Below, piece by piece: positions 10,868 to 22,913 of a stretch of DNA of 64,000 nucleotides. A model generated the notes under the pieces. That model was not told the origin of the DNA. It searched no databases and saw nothing but the letters and a program-made list of their open reading frames with translations. A program made the translations under genes and the position numbers. The stretch is from assembly GCA_031835245.1 (NCBI GenBank), contig JAVKOQ010000083.1:51001-115000 (forward strand), written 5' to 3'. The stretch's first letter is position 1, and each line of letters begins with the position of its first letter. Source of the stretch: Balamuthia mandrillaris. Taxonomy: Eukaryota; Discosea; Longamoebia; Balamuthiidae.

Positions 10868-12676
10868 TCATCCCGAACAATATTCAAACATCCCGCCACC
10901 TGTCTCGTCTTCTGCTGTGTTGTTAAGAAATCGATACTTTTGCGCTAGCTCTTTCAAATCATTCAATCTCTTCGTTCTACCGGCAGCTTTTTCGTGCTCC
11001 ATGAACCCGCTCAGCTTTTTAGACCTGCAAACAACAACGCATGCATCACTACAATATAGGACCAACGCAAAACGACAGGCTCCACTCACCTCCATTCGTT
11101 TGCATTGGCGAACCTCTTTGCTTTCTCATTATCGCCGTTGGCATACGAAAAGATGGCCCAAAACGGATTGGAGAGTACTTCTCCTCCTAGTTAGAAACGC
11201 AGGTTAGTTTCGTTGGCCTCCATCATTTCTTTGTTAATCTTCTTCTCTTATGTTACGGGAAATAACTCGCGCTACTAACCAGACGAGAGGGCGGCGGCCT
11301 TATCTATCAGGTGATAGTAATGCATGGCCGTCAAGGCGTAACGACCGGAATGCTCCAACTGGTTCTCCTCGGGAGATGGCGGAGTAAGCTCTGGGGCAAC
11401 AGTGTATTGTTCCTTGTTGCGATCCAATGTGTTCCCTGGATAGAACTTGTACGTCATCGTTTCTTTTTGCACCTTTTGTTTAAACAAAATCTTAAGTATT
11501 ACCAAGAATCACACAAACAATGCACGCTGAAACAATCAAAAAAACAAAGGAACGTACGCGATACAGCGGAGCAGCTGAGATGAAATAAGAGTAGGCCACA
11601 TCCTCCAATTGGCTGAAGAAGGGCTGCTCCGGAAATCCCTCCACAAACTCATGGAAGGTACGATAGAGACATCGGTTGTGAGGGATTGTGTTTTCGATGA
11701 TTTGCTTCCATGTTGGATGAATGCCATCCAACTCGACGTTCACTCCTGTTTGGGCCTGGTTTGTTGTTGCTTGCAGGTTAGTATTCTCTTTTTCTATCAC
11801 TAGCAAAAAGTAAGCAACTTGTGAACAAAGAAGAAAGAAAGATGGAGAAGGGCGACATGCTACCACAACAATAACTGGATTATTGGTGAGTGCTTCCAAA
11901 CAAACAGAGACGTGATCCTCATGAAAGACATCATCCGCGTCCAGAAAGAAGATCACCTCCCCTTTGCTCCTCGTCACCCCCACGTTCCGGGCCGTCCCGC
12001 GAAAGAGGTGTTGGCGTGAGGACACCAACTTCCATTGAATGTGTTCTTTTGTATCCGTGTGTTGTTGATGATGAATGAAGGAGAGTACGCGCGCAACACT
12101 GTTGTCGGAGGAGGAGTCATCCACAATCACCACTTCTGCATTCGTTATCTATCAGTTATGCAGTTAGTTATGGCGATATATTAGTGTGCAGAGAGAATAC
12201 AGTACAAGTCTGATGGGAGAAACAGTATGTAGACTTTGTTGGGATTGGAAGAAATGTGAAATGCTCTGCTTGACGCTTCGCAGCGTGTTGACGATATAAG
12301 AGGCGGTGTTGCGGACGGGAATGACGACCACGAAGGAAGTTACCGGAAGCGAAGCGGTTTGAAGAAGCCGGTCCGGATACCAAATGGGCGCAGCGAAAGG
12401 GTTGTTGTTGTAGTTGACGCGCGAAGAAGAAGGAGGAAAAGAAGAAGAAGAAGAAGAAGCGGAAGAAGATGAGGAAGAGGTGCCCGAAAGAGAAGCAGAG
12501 GAGGATGAAGGAACGGGAGAGTTGGAGGTGGATGCTTTGCTTCGAGGAACAAGGACGAGCAAAAGCAGTGCGCCACAGAGGAGCAGGAGCGCAAACAGGC
12601 ACAAGGAAAGATGCTCCCAAGGAATCCCTCGTGCAGGCGCTCTCTCCCCACGCTGTTTATGCCTCCGGTTCCCCAT
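10868..12676 (-). CDS. Membrane-anchored family 2 glycosyltransferase
   Basis: Six exons on the minus strand: 12676-12206, 12148-11864, 11755-11558, 11472-11280, 11186-11090 and 11024-10868, giving 466 aa. It is a type II membrane protein: a short basic N-terminus, one hydrophobic helix (LSLCLFALLLLCGALLLLV), a Ser-rich stem, then a GT-A catalytic domain facing the Golgi or ER lumen. GT2 motifs are VVVIPVRN, VVIVDDSSSD, RGTARNVGV and the DXD-like FFLDADDV, with a later LEDVAYSY that may hold the acceptor-site acid. The donor and acceptor sugars cannot be told. An in-frame ATG at 12733 would add 19 residues encoded by half of a perfect inverted repeat (12699-12758), so the Met at 12676 is preferred. 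The stop faces the DCAF12 stop across 222 bp. Confidence 0.85.
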
Positions 12677-12698
12677 CCCTCCCAGTTGGTCGAACCGG

Positions 12699-12758
12699 AG
12701 GACGTCCTCGGCATACGATAAAAGGATGTCCATTTTTATCGTATGCCGAGGACGTCCT
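12699..12758. repeat. Perfect 25-bp inverted repeat
   Basis: Arms at 12699-12723 and 12734-12758 are exact reverse complements, with a 10-bp spacer. Each arm itself carries the palindrome AGGACGTCCT. It lies in the 5' region of the glycosyltransferase gene. Part of it (TTTTATCGTATGCCG) recurs at 13451-13465, and the flank at 12679-12697 recurs with one mismatch at 13413-13431. Confidence 0.9.
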
Positions 12759-13598
12759 GGGGATATAAGCTAATATAGGGTCAGCCCCATATATAAACCC
12801 TAACCTTGATTTCCATCACCAAAAAAAGAGGGTGCTTCCCACCGCCTTTTCGCCGATCAACAAGGAGCAATCTCGTGGCCAGCCCCTTGACTAAGGCGGC
12901 GCAAAGATCATAAGATCTAAGGACAACGAAAATAGAAATCACGACATTAGTCTTTTGGGCCAATGAGCATGTTTCCCGCCAAAACAACCCTTCCTTCTCC
13001 CACGCCTCTGAAGGCAAAGTGGTGGGTTGGGGTGTGGGGTGGGGTGTACGGAATGGATGCTCATGCTGCTGCTGCCGCCAATAAACTTTTGGTACTCGTC
13101 ATTCGCCTTGACACTTTTCTGCTACTCGTTTTCTTTTCTTCTCTTCTCTTCTTTTCTTTCTTTTCAAAAGTAAACACACAGACACACACATCCACGCAGC
13201 TCCACGCACCACCGTATTTCTCATTGCTACGCTTCTACTACACAAGGAGGAAACCAGCGGAAGGAGGCAGAGGTGGAAACCGAAGCGGTTCAGCCGCAGG
13301 CAGGGGCACTGCTCCGATTGAAAAGGTAGCGTTCTTTTTTCTCTGCTCGCTCACTACATTTTTTGATGATGGAAAAAAAAATTTGTCCCATTGATCGGCT
13401 TGATCTTGGCGCCCTCCTAGTTGGTCGAACCGTCACGATCTTCTTTTTCCTTTTATCGTATGCCGCATCGATAATTCATTGGAATTGTTCAAAATTTTTT
13501 GTATTATCGCATAAATTGATCAATTATCGATTGACAAGTCGACTTTAATTCAAGTAATTTATTTGTTTGAGAGAAAAAAAGAACTCCAAACGACGAAG
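12759..13598. promoter_or_regulatory. Divergent promoter region with repeated element
   Basis: The region lies between the divergent glycosyltransferase and Clu-HAM1 genes. On the minus strand a TATA-like TTTATATATGG lies at about 12788-12800, suitably placed for the glycosyltransferase. A second copy of an element shared with the inverted-repeat region lies at 13413-13465, about 135-185 bp before the Clu start. A stretch at 13250-13330 (Gly/Arg-rich if translated) might be a 5' exon, but no frame was convincing. Confidence 0.4.
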
Positions 13599-16500
13599 AT
13601 GAAGAAGAAAGCGGAGGAGGAGGAGGAGGAGCAGGAATGGAACACAAGGAAGGTGCATTCCACGGGCGACCTCCAAAGATTTCACCTAAGGAGCAAGCAG
13701 CAACAACAACGACAACAACCCATTACGACGCCACTTGGCACCACGTACCCGTATGAGACAGAGCTCCCGCAACAGCAGTTCTATCTCAGCACCTATTCCT
13801 TCTTTCTGTTGCCGCGTTATTCTGCCCCTGTTCACGGGTCTCTCTCTTCTTTCTTTCTTTATTTATTTTTTATTTGTCATTTCTATATTTATTTTATTTT
13901 ATTTTAACTTTATTTTATTTTAACTTTCATTATAACTTCAATAGAGATACGTTTGAGCGGGTGCAAACCAGAATAACTTTTGCGCGGCACGCCAGACGGT
14001 CCAGCTCCCTCAAGGAGAACATCAAGTACTCCACGCAACAATGGGCGGCCCTCCAGCTCTCCGCCATGCGCAGCCACCTCCTCCTTCGCATCGAGGCGGC
14101 CGCCAAGAGCAGAGCTCTCAAGGAATGGGAGTGGAAGAAACGGGTTGCTCTTCGTCGTCGTAGGCGTAGTCTCAGTCTCAGTCTTGGCCGCCGTTCTGTC
14201 GCGACGACGAACGTCGACAACAGCGACGAAGAGAAGGCAGAAGCAAACCGAAAGAGGTTTTGGGCAAGTTTGGATATGTATGCACCCAACGTTTGTCCGT
14301 CTGATTCAGAAGAAGAAGAACGAGAAGAACAAGAACAAGAACAAGAAGTACAAGAACAAGAAAAGCTGGAAAAGAGAAACGAAGGAAGCACGACGATTAC
14401 AAGAACGATAACGACAGCATGCTCTTCAATGACTGTCGACGAGTACAGCGTTGTAACTTTTGAAGAGTTAAATCAACAACAGCAACAGCAAAAAGCAACA
14501 AACGAAAAAGAAAATGAGGAGGAAGAAGAACCAGAGACAGAAGAGGAGGACACGTCAACGAGTCAACCTGCTCTTTCCTCGACATCGCTTCTTCGGGACC
14601 TCTCTCAAAATGAGGAACAGTGGGAGGCTCTTTCATGGCAAGACAAGTTCTTGCGGGTCTTTGACTTGTTGCGGAGGCGAGCACAACCTGATGCACCAAT
14701 GGATGAGACACAGCAGCAAGGAATCGAGGATGGAGATGAGGAGCAGGAAGATGGTTGGAATGAAACCGTAGAAGATCGTTATAGGTAACAACTACTCTTC
14801 CAATATTCTTGTTCTCCTTCTCTTCTTCTTGTTGTTGAAGTTGTTTGTCCTCTTCTTTTCTTATTTTTCCTCCTCCTTCTTGTTCTTGTTCTTCTTCTTA
14901 ATGTTTTCAAAACAATGAGAATAGAGTATATCACTTGTTGGGCACGTTATCCCGAGACTTCATCATAGCAGCCAAAGAGTACGGCAAGATTATCATTACC
15001 GAACGCTTCCTCCCCGTCAGCCAAAAGACTATCAAACCAACCAACCACAAAGGACTCGGCGGAGACAAGTTCCTCGTCAACAACATCTACTTCAAGTTCG
15101 CCATCGACCGCAAAGGATTGTTTGGTGGAGAAACAGCCGGTGATGAATGTGCAGCCAAAGTAGCCGCTCATGAGCTCAAGTCGTTAATACATGTGATGAA
15201 CGTTTGGGTACCGGCTGTCTACTTTCCTATGATGGTGTTGGTAGAGTATAGAGGCTTCACGCTTATAGCAATGACTGCCCTGCCGATTGCGGGCACGAAC
15301 ACGTTGAAATACGGCAGCAACGATGCGGGAAGGACCGTTCGCAACGACGCCCCTGCGCTGGATAGGAAGATGAAGCTGTTGGCGGAGAGGCTGAACCTAA
15401 AACCCCATCTGGTGAGAGGAGGAGGAACCAACGGTCAAAAACCGGTTGTTGTTTATACTGCGGCTGATTTCGAGGGACATGTTGGACTGGATGGCCGGCA
15501 TTATGTCTTGGTAGCTATTCATCTGCTTGTTCATGTTCCTTCTTCCTTTTATATTCATGACATTAATTCTACAAACTTCATTAGGACTTTTCAAGAACGT
15601 TTCCTCCAACCCCTTATCAAAGCAGTCGTCCAGGCTCTCATCTTTACAACCTATTCCGTCCTGAGTTTGTGAGGAAGTATCCTCACGGCCCTCTTTGCTC
15701 CGACGCCTATTCCTCGTTCATGCATGAAAGTGAATTCCAAGAACACAACGCCGACATCCCTAAAGCTTTTGCTTACCTGGAAGAACATAACATTCCCACT
15801 TTAGCTCATTATCTGCTCTTCGAAGTTGCTGAAATGGAAAAGACGATGGACTTTCCTCTCATCCAAAAGCTGCATTTCTATGGCATCAATGTTCGTTATT
15901 TGGGTCGGGTTCGCTCCACTTTACAACAACTACGAAAGCGATCGAAAGCAAGAGAAACATTTATAACATCAAATGAACCGGAGGATAAAGAAGGAGAAGA
16001 ACAAGAGCAAGATATTCTGAAACAATTGATGGAAGAACAAGAAGCACAGTTGAATAGGAGCATTTACGTTGCCATGCGAAACAACAACAACAGCTCATCT
16101 TCTCCCTTTCCTCCTTCGCCGCTATCAACTCCATGCGGTTCTTCTCCCTGCTCTCCTTCCTCTGCTTCTGCTTCTTCATACGATACGTTTTGGGAGGATT
16201 TGATATTGCTGGAAATGATTGCTCGCGTTTGTAAGAGCATTATCAAACGAAAGCTACGAAAGAAGATGCAACGAACCACCTCGCAGGAAGCGTTCAACAA
16301 GATCGTCATCGACCACATCAACATGATGTTGGGCAACTGCCACTCAAGCTCTCGCAACGAACAGTTTTGGCAACGCAAGTTGAAGCCTGAATTGATGACA
16401 AAGTTTGAGAACGCTCTCACTCCCGAAGAAAGCCATCCCGAGTTTTCTCTTTACGATATGTTTGCTCGAAGCGACACCCTCCAACATCAACAGCAACAAA

Positions 16501-18822
16501 CAACAAGCGTGGCAAACGATCCTATTCACCAACAGAAGAATTTTCTTTTTCAGTTGGATAGGAAGACTCGGCCTTCCACGAAACCAAAAGCATCGAAGAG
16601 AGCTACAAGCAACTTCTTCAACAGTCTAGGCTTCTTGTTTTATCGGACGAGCAAAATGTTGGGCGCCAAGTTCGATGACTGCTCCCTCAAGACCATCTTG
16701 AAAGATCCCTTTGTGTTCCTTCGGTCGTGTTCTCCGTTGGATCATACCGACCTTGATCACTTGAAAGTGCGAGTCAAGTACATGAATATCGCTGCTCATG
16801 CTCAAGGTTTGTTGTTGTTTTCTTTTTTTGTTTTTGCTTTTCTTTCATTAACAGAAGCTTTCGTTCTTTAACAGCCGTGACGTTGTTAATGAAAGCACAT
16901 GAAGGAATAGGGCTGGAAGGCCCTGGAGCTGCTACCACAAGCATGCCTCAACCACCTGCCATCAAAAGCTCGAACGGCCGCATTGCCGGTGCTAAATACG
17001 TTCGTTTGAACACAAAAGCTATAGAGCTGCTATACAAAGCATTGGACTGCGATCCCAGTAATCACATCACTTTAAGGTTATGTGAAGTTGTTCGCTTCAA
17101 GAGAAGCTTTTAAAAAAAACTGAACGTTGAATACAGAAAACTAGGCGATGCGTTGGCAGCTATGGACAGAGATGCAGAAGCAAGAATAGCTTATAAAGCA
17201 GCCATAAAGGCGAATCCCAGTGACTGTGCCAATTACTTTCGTTATGCGGTTCTGCTCGAAAAAGTGCACAAGTACGACATGGCGGAGTACTACTATCTGC
17301 AAGGGTTGGAGAGACAACCCACGAACGCCACCTGTCTCAGCACTTATGCTGACTTTGTGGCCACCTTCCGACGTAATAATAGGTTTGTTCTTCTGTATCT
17401 TATTTTGTTTTTTTGGTTCTTCTCTTCCTCTTTCTCTTGCTGCTTCGCCTTTCCTCATGTCATTCTAACTCTGTTATATAACAGAGATGCAAATAGACTT
17501 TATGCTGCAGCGCTGTATCGCTGCGAAGAAGAAATACAAAGCGAACGAGAAGAAGAACGTTCAAACAAAGAAGTACAACCTCGATTTCAACCGCCAATCT
17601 ATCCTCACTACAAAGCATGCATTCTGAACAACTATGCCATCTTCCGATTGTTCGCTTTCGGAGACACAGTGACCGCTGAGAAAATGTTTCGGCATTGCGT
17701 TACCACGGAACCCAACAATGCTCGTTTCCTTCGAAACTTTGCCAACTTTCTTCTTCGCAAACATGAATTCACCTCGAAAGAGGAAGGAACTGCCTACAAA
17801 CAGCAACGCAATGAGAAAGGAAAAGAAAACGGCGAAAAAGGAGAAGCAAATGCAAAGCAATATGGTGATGAAGAAGAAGAGCAAGAGGAAAAGAAAAGAA
17901 AGAGAAGCGAGAAAGCAGACATGGAGACTAACAGAGATTTGGTGGAAGCAAACAAGTACCTGGACAGAGCTTTGGAGTTGGAGCGAATATACGGAACTAA
18001 AGGAGAGGACTGGAAGCGCTTGCAACGGCCTCTCGTCTTTATCACCGCCAATCGGTTCAAGTTCTTTGAGGCCTCCAAGATTCTTAACCGGTCTCACAAG
18101 AAATGGGAGATACGCATGGCAAAGGTTTCTTCCTTTCTTTGTTCCACTTTTTGGTGTGTCTCTCCATTAACAACACATTCATAATGCCAGATTCGCCTTG
18201 CCTCTCCTTTGAAGGATCCCCAAAGGAACATGTTGAGTCCCGTTCTCACGGAGGACCAATTGCAGCGCTTCAAGCAACGGTTGGAAGCTGCCTACTCCAT
18301 TCTTTGCACTCCGCTGATCTTTGAGAAAGTCGGGCTTCAGTTTTGTGATGAGGAGATAACGTTTGGCGGCAAGGCTATTAGAGACGTCCCCAGTTTTGCG
18401 AAAGCCAACAACGGCAGAAGGTTGTGCCTGTTCCTTTATGTGGCTTTTACGGATGGTTGTCCAGGTTAGTCTCTTTCATTCCACTTGTCGCGTAGATTAT
18501 TTCTTGCTTATGCGTAAACACAACAGAGCACGATCGGGTGTTTGAAGGAAGAATATATTGTAAAGTAGTTTATCCACCACGAGGCACGGAAGGTTTTGGC
18601 TTTGAGTATGCTATCTTCTCTTTTTATTTTTTTTTTGTCAATTTAACACAAAAACCTCTCAGCACAATAATGGAGCCAGAAGGAATAGTGCCGCCGAGAA
18701 CGATCTCAGAGCTGCACCGAAACAGACACCTCATCAGCATGCGCACGAACCCCTACACTCAGCTGAACCTCTGGTTGGACGAGCTGCAGCGCACCAAGCC
18801 ACAGCAGTTCCATTCCCTGTGA
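13599..18822 (+). CDS. Clu domain, TPR-like and HAM1/ITPase-like fusion protein
   Basis: Ten exons: 13599-13837, 13945-14784, 14925-15510, 15585-16806, 16875-17076, 17137-17382, 17485-18124, 18191-18464, 18527-18605 and 18663-18822, giving 1495 aa. After a charged N-terminus a Clu domain (about residues 365-575) shows SRDFIIAAKEYGKIIITERF, HELKSLIHV, EYRGFTLIAMTALPI, YGSNDAG and DFEGHVGLDGRHYVL then DFSRTFPP. Clu proteins bind mRNAs for mitochondrial proteins and keep mitochondria dispersed. Tetratricopeptide-like helices follow (about 960-1160). The last about 200 residues match HAM1/ITPase NTP pyrophosphatases: PLVFITANRFKFFEASKIL, LIFEKVGLQF, VFEGRI...PPRG, GFGFDTIMEPEG and HLISMR. The usual VEDT acid is replaced by Lys and the SHR motif by SMR, so catalysis may be lost. 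Confidence 0.85.
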
Positions 18823-19139
18823 ATCGAACTATACTAATCATTTTTGCTCAGAAATTACTTCGAAGAAAAATTTCGGAGTCGGAAAACTTTATAAAAAGGA
18901 AAAGTTTAACTCCGCAATTTTGTCACTTTTTTTTTCTAAGAAATACGTCCCAAAAAACAACAAAGCGGGAAACGAAAGGGGAGTGCCCTCGCGCGACGAC
19001 GTTTCTGAATCGGATCCCTCTTTCTTTCTTTCGTTCTTTTTTTTTTTTTTTTTTTGGCTTCTCTTTGAACGTTATTCTCTCAACTTTATTTGTAGCTTTT
19101 TCTTTTGGCGTTCGTTGAAAACAGAGAAAGAAAAGAAAG
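18823..19139. promoter_or_regulatory. Intergenic gap before the Ser-rich gene
   Basis: This 317-bp gap between two plus-strand genes holds a long poly-T tract (about 19038-19056) and GAAAAGAAAG-type purines just before the next ATG. No exon or structured RNA was seen. Confidence 0.4.
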
Positions 19140-21665
19140 ATGATGATGACGGAGAGCGATTCTGCGGTTTCTGCGGAGGGTTCATTGCTCTCCAGCTCCC
19201 CTTTTGGAGGCTTTTCTTCTTCTTCTTCTTCTTCTTCTTCTTCTTCACAGCGTGGCGCTTCGACGGGTTCGAAGACCACCGTAAATGCACACCCAAGACA
19301 TCTCACTCCCTCCTCTTCTGCCGCTCTCTCTCCTCCTTCTTCTGCCTCGTCTTCTACGCCTTCTCCTTCGGCTGCTGTTGTTCCTTCTTTACAACAACAA
19401 CAAGAAGACGAGGACGACTTGCTGCTGTTGTCGATGTTCCAAAGCGAAGGAGAGCAGTGGCAGCTCTCTGCTTCGTTGACCGATAAGCTTTCCTTCCTTC
19501 GCTCTCTCGGCATTAACAGGTTTTCTTTTTTTGCTTCTCTTTTTTTTTCTATTTTCTACTTTTTCTATTTTTTCTATTTTTTCTATTTTTTTTATTTTTT
19601 TGTTTTTAATTTTTTAATTTTAATTTTTACTTTTTTTATTTGAAAATAATATAATTTTATTTTCACATAAATAACCCGAACGTTTATTATTCAAAAACAA
19701 CGTTATGAAAGTATACCGAGTTTGGAGGAAATGGAAAGACAGTTGCAACTGTACAGCTTTCTGCAGCCGCTGCTCACCATGCTCACCCCGGCTCAAGTGG
19801 AGACGCAGCTGAGGCGGTGGAAGAACACTCGCCACGTTGGATCTGCTGAGCAAAACAAGACCAAGCTCGCCACAATGTTTGCTTCCTTTTCTCTCTTTTG
19901 CATTTTCTTATCCTTTTCATCTTCTTCTATGCGTTCTTCTATTTCATTTTTTCTCGTTCTTCTTATTCATTATTCACCTTGTTCTTCTTCTTCTTCTTCT
20001 TCTTCTTCTTCTTCTTGTCTCAACAGCTTTCGGAAGGTGATAGATTGGTGTCATAGCGCTGCGTTTAGTAGGGAGGGGTTAGTTACTCGTTTGACTGTTT
20101 TTGGTCTATCTAGTTCTGGGGATATCTCCACGATGATTACTCGTCTTATCACACGAGCAATTTTGGCACCTTCCGACGATGAGGCGTCTGATCTTCCTTC
20201 ATCTGTGCCTTCTCCTTCTTTCTCTTGCCCTTCTTCTACTTCGTCAACTTTTACGTTACCATCTGCTGTTTCAATGGGTGATGCCAACGATGCAACATTT
20301 AAAACGCCTTTACCTCCTTCGCCACACACGATGAAACGTTCTCCGTCTCGCTCCGATCGACGACATAAGTCTTCATCAGCGGCTCCATTACTCCTCTCCT
20401 TCCAGCAACACGAGAGAAAACCTGAATACAGCAATTCATTTGAGGATGCTTCCTCAAATTCTTCTAACTCATCACGAGGAGACCCACGAAGACTGAATGT
20501 GCCTCTTCTCCTTCCTCGTAACCCCTCTTCTCCCTCTCAACTAGCTTACCCTTCTGCTAATTCAGATATTTCCTCGCCTTCCGCCTCTTCTTCGCTCGCT
20601 GTTCCTGTGCCTCCCGTTTATCTCCTCTCTCGTTCCTCCACTTCTTCATCTTCTTCTGCTTCCCACAATACACTTTCTCCTCTCTCCTGTACTCCTCCTT
20701 CTTCCCCTACCCCGGATGTCATCCTCTATGCTGACAAGTGGACAGTACCGACGAAACATTTTTGCTTGTTTGGAATTTCGGATGCCACTCCATTCTCTCC
20801 ATTTTCCCCGGCTTTTGCCTTTCCTTCCAGCTATCGCTCGAAAGTAGTAAGCGCCTTTCCTTCTTCAGCTTCTACTTCTGCGTCTGCTTCTTCTCCTTCT
20901 GCTTCTGCTTCATTGTCACCCACTTCTCATTCTTTTTCCTCTGGAAAAACGAGAAAGGTATCTTCACCATCCTCTTCTCCGTCATACTCTCCTCCAACCT
21001 CCCAGCGATCGAACCATACACCTGAGAACAACCAATCCTATCAACAAAAGAACACTGATCCCTCTTCTTCTACTCCTCTTCCTTCATCCTCCTCCAAAGT
21101 TCGATCTCCTCTTCCTATTATATGTTCTCTGGGAAATGATAACAACCTTGCTTCCTCTTCTTCTTTCCTTGCCGGGCCTCGTGATGCCTCCAGTGTAACG
21201 CCATCAACACCCGAACGAGGAGAAGAAGAAGAACAAGCAGCTTCGTTGATGTTGTTAGCCTGCTCGGTAGTTACAACTGAGCCATTCTTTCACGGCGATA
21301 CAACAACAACGAAGAAGAGAAAACGGAAACGAGTCTCGACAGCAGCTGTGGACGATGCTCAACTCATCAAAACAACAATAAACAAGAAGCACCAACGAAA
21401 AAGACCACGAAGCAACAGCGCCACAAACGTGAAGTCAACGGCACAGCAAAGGAAGCGATTGGAAGCGAGTGAAGGAGTAAAAGATACTGAACCAGCGGCC
21501 CCTCATTCTCCCAACAATAAGCCGCACTCGCCAAGGAAACGACGAGGTGGACAACAGGCCCGGAGTTTGGACTCAAGAAGGAAGACAGGTGCACTCTCTG
21601 GCGGTGATACTGCTGCAGATTTACTTGCTTACCTCGCCTCCTCTTCTTCTCGGCGGAAGGAGTAA
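19140..21665 (+). CDS. Serine-rich, probably nuclear protein with SAP-like segment
   Basis: Three exons: 19140-19519, 19712-19876 and 20027-21665, giving 727 aa. The frame is kept at both junctions. Most of the protein is Ser/Pro-rich and disordered, including a poly-Ser run encoded by TCT/TTC repeats. Two ordered parts are visible: a helical pair near residues 128-180 (LQLYSFLQPLLTMLTPAQVE) and, in exon 3, EGLVTRLTVFGLSSSGDIS followed by TMITRLI, which resembles a SAP DNA-binding motif. The C-terminus is basic with nuclear-signal-like KKRKRKR and RKRRGG. A role in chromatin or RNA is inferred only. Exon 3 could hide a further intron within low complexity. Confidence 0.6.
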
Positions 21666-21929
21666 TGCTTGCGTGGTACATATGTTGTTTTTGTTTAATT
21701 ATTTTAAAAATGGTATAAATGGTAATTAACAACTGCCGTTTTCGTTCAATAATATTATTAGTTGGTAATATATAACAACGCGTGTATTCTAGCGTGTTGG
21801 TGATCATCTCCCAATATACTCAGAGTTGTTGTGTTTTCGTAAGAAAGGTAGGTCAAAGGCTTGTTGCCCTGTGAAATACATACAATATGGAAAACAAAAG
21901 AAGGCTGGCGACATGTTCACCCAAACGTG

Positions 21930-22496
21930 TTAATGCTCTGCCTTCTTCCTTCTGGCAATGGTGCTTTTGCTTCTCCTTCCTTCGCTTGCTCTCCTCTTGG
22001 GGTTCGTCCCTCCCTTTCGAGCGGGCGAGAGGTATTGCAAACCTGTGCCAATTTGCAGGGGATGTTGTGAGCAGGAAGAGGAGGCGGAGGAGCGAGACGG
22101 AGGGTCTGGTTGGATGGGTTGTTGCAAGGAAGGTCCCCATTGTTGAACGGCCGCTTCCACCAGTTGACGATCGTCCACCGCTGCCAGTTCAGGTTCCATG
22201 CACGTTTGGAAAAGCAGCTCCTCCATTTCCTCTATGGCCAACGAAGAGCTGCGCCTGTTGCCAAGGGTACGAGCGCTTTGAGATAAGAGAAGAAAATGGG
22301 GTCTGGCCGGACCGTTCCTTTGGACCGAAGGTTGAACGAGATTCCTGTGGCGGTAGCTGGTTTCAGCATGGTTGTTTACGTTTGAAAAGCGGAGAGCTTC
22401 ATCCGCCATTTGAAGGGAACTTTCCTCCACAGGAGGAGAGGATTCTTCTTCTCTGCAGGAACACAGTTGGTCCCAGTCGCCAAGATGAATATTCAT
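21930..22496 (-). CDS. Hypothetical protein, Ser/Gln-rich, basic C-terminus
   Basis: The open frame of 188 codons on the minus strand starts MNIHLGDWDQLC. It contains a helical acidic stretch (LAIEEMEELLFQTCMEPELA) and a basic tail (ARRKKAEH). The opposite strand is also open over much of this length, but its translation is Cys/Trp-rich and less protein-like. An upstream exon near 22600-22690 cannot be ruled out, because a good 5' splice site (CCT|GTGAGG) ends a short open frame there. No family is recognised. Confidence 0.4.
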   Translation of the reverse strand: MNIHLGDWDQLCSCREEESSPPVEESSLQMADEALRFSNVNNHAETSYRHRNLVQPSVQRNGPARPHFLLLSQSARTLGNRRSSSLAIEEMEELLFQTCMEPELAAVDDRQLVEAAVQQWGPSLQQPIQPDPPSRSSASSSCSQHPLQIGTGLQYLSPARKGGTNPKRRASEGRRSKSTIARRKKAEH

Positions 22497-22913
22497 TTTT
22501 GCTTCTTGTCAGTGTTGATTTGTTTTGTGTACTGCAAAAGCAAACAAAAAACGCAACTAAAAACCGAAAAGTGTTGTCTGTTGCCTTCCAAAATCCCCTC
22601 ACAGGCAATGATGAATATTGCATTCCCATAAACCAGTCAAACTTCCGCAACAGCTGCCATGGAATCATACAATGGAGCCTCCAGTCAGAGCCCAAAGTCT
22701 ATATTCACGTGTCGTCACGATGAAATAGATAATAATACATTATTTTCCTGGAAATTTTTGTCTACAAAAATCGGCCTAATAACGAAATGTCGACGCGATC
22801 ATCGGGCAATTTATCGGAGATTAAACGGCAAATCGAAAGAAATTTTCGTTCCACTTTTTTTACAAAAACAAAAAAAAAACATTTTGAGCAGCGGAGAAGA
22901 AGGAGAGAGAGAG
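22497..22913. promoter_or_regulatory. Divergent promoter region upstream of PP2C
   Basis: This 417-bp gap lies between a minus-strand hypothetical gene and the PP2C gene. It contains a possible 5' exon of the former at 22600-22690 and an A-rich tract (22865-22880) before the PP2C ATG. Confidence 0.35.

Noticed and set aside
12206-12733. Upstream ATG (12733) as start of the glycosyltransferase.
   Set aside because: The added 19 residues are encoded by one arm of a perfect inverted repeat, which points to non-coding sequence; it remains possible if transcripts include it.
21887-22723. Long plus-strand open frame of 278 codons.
   Set aside because: Composition is Cys/Trp/Arg-heavy, no domain, and the opposite strand gives a more protein-like product. 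It is treated as a shadow.
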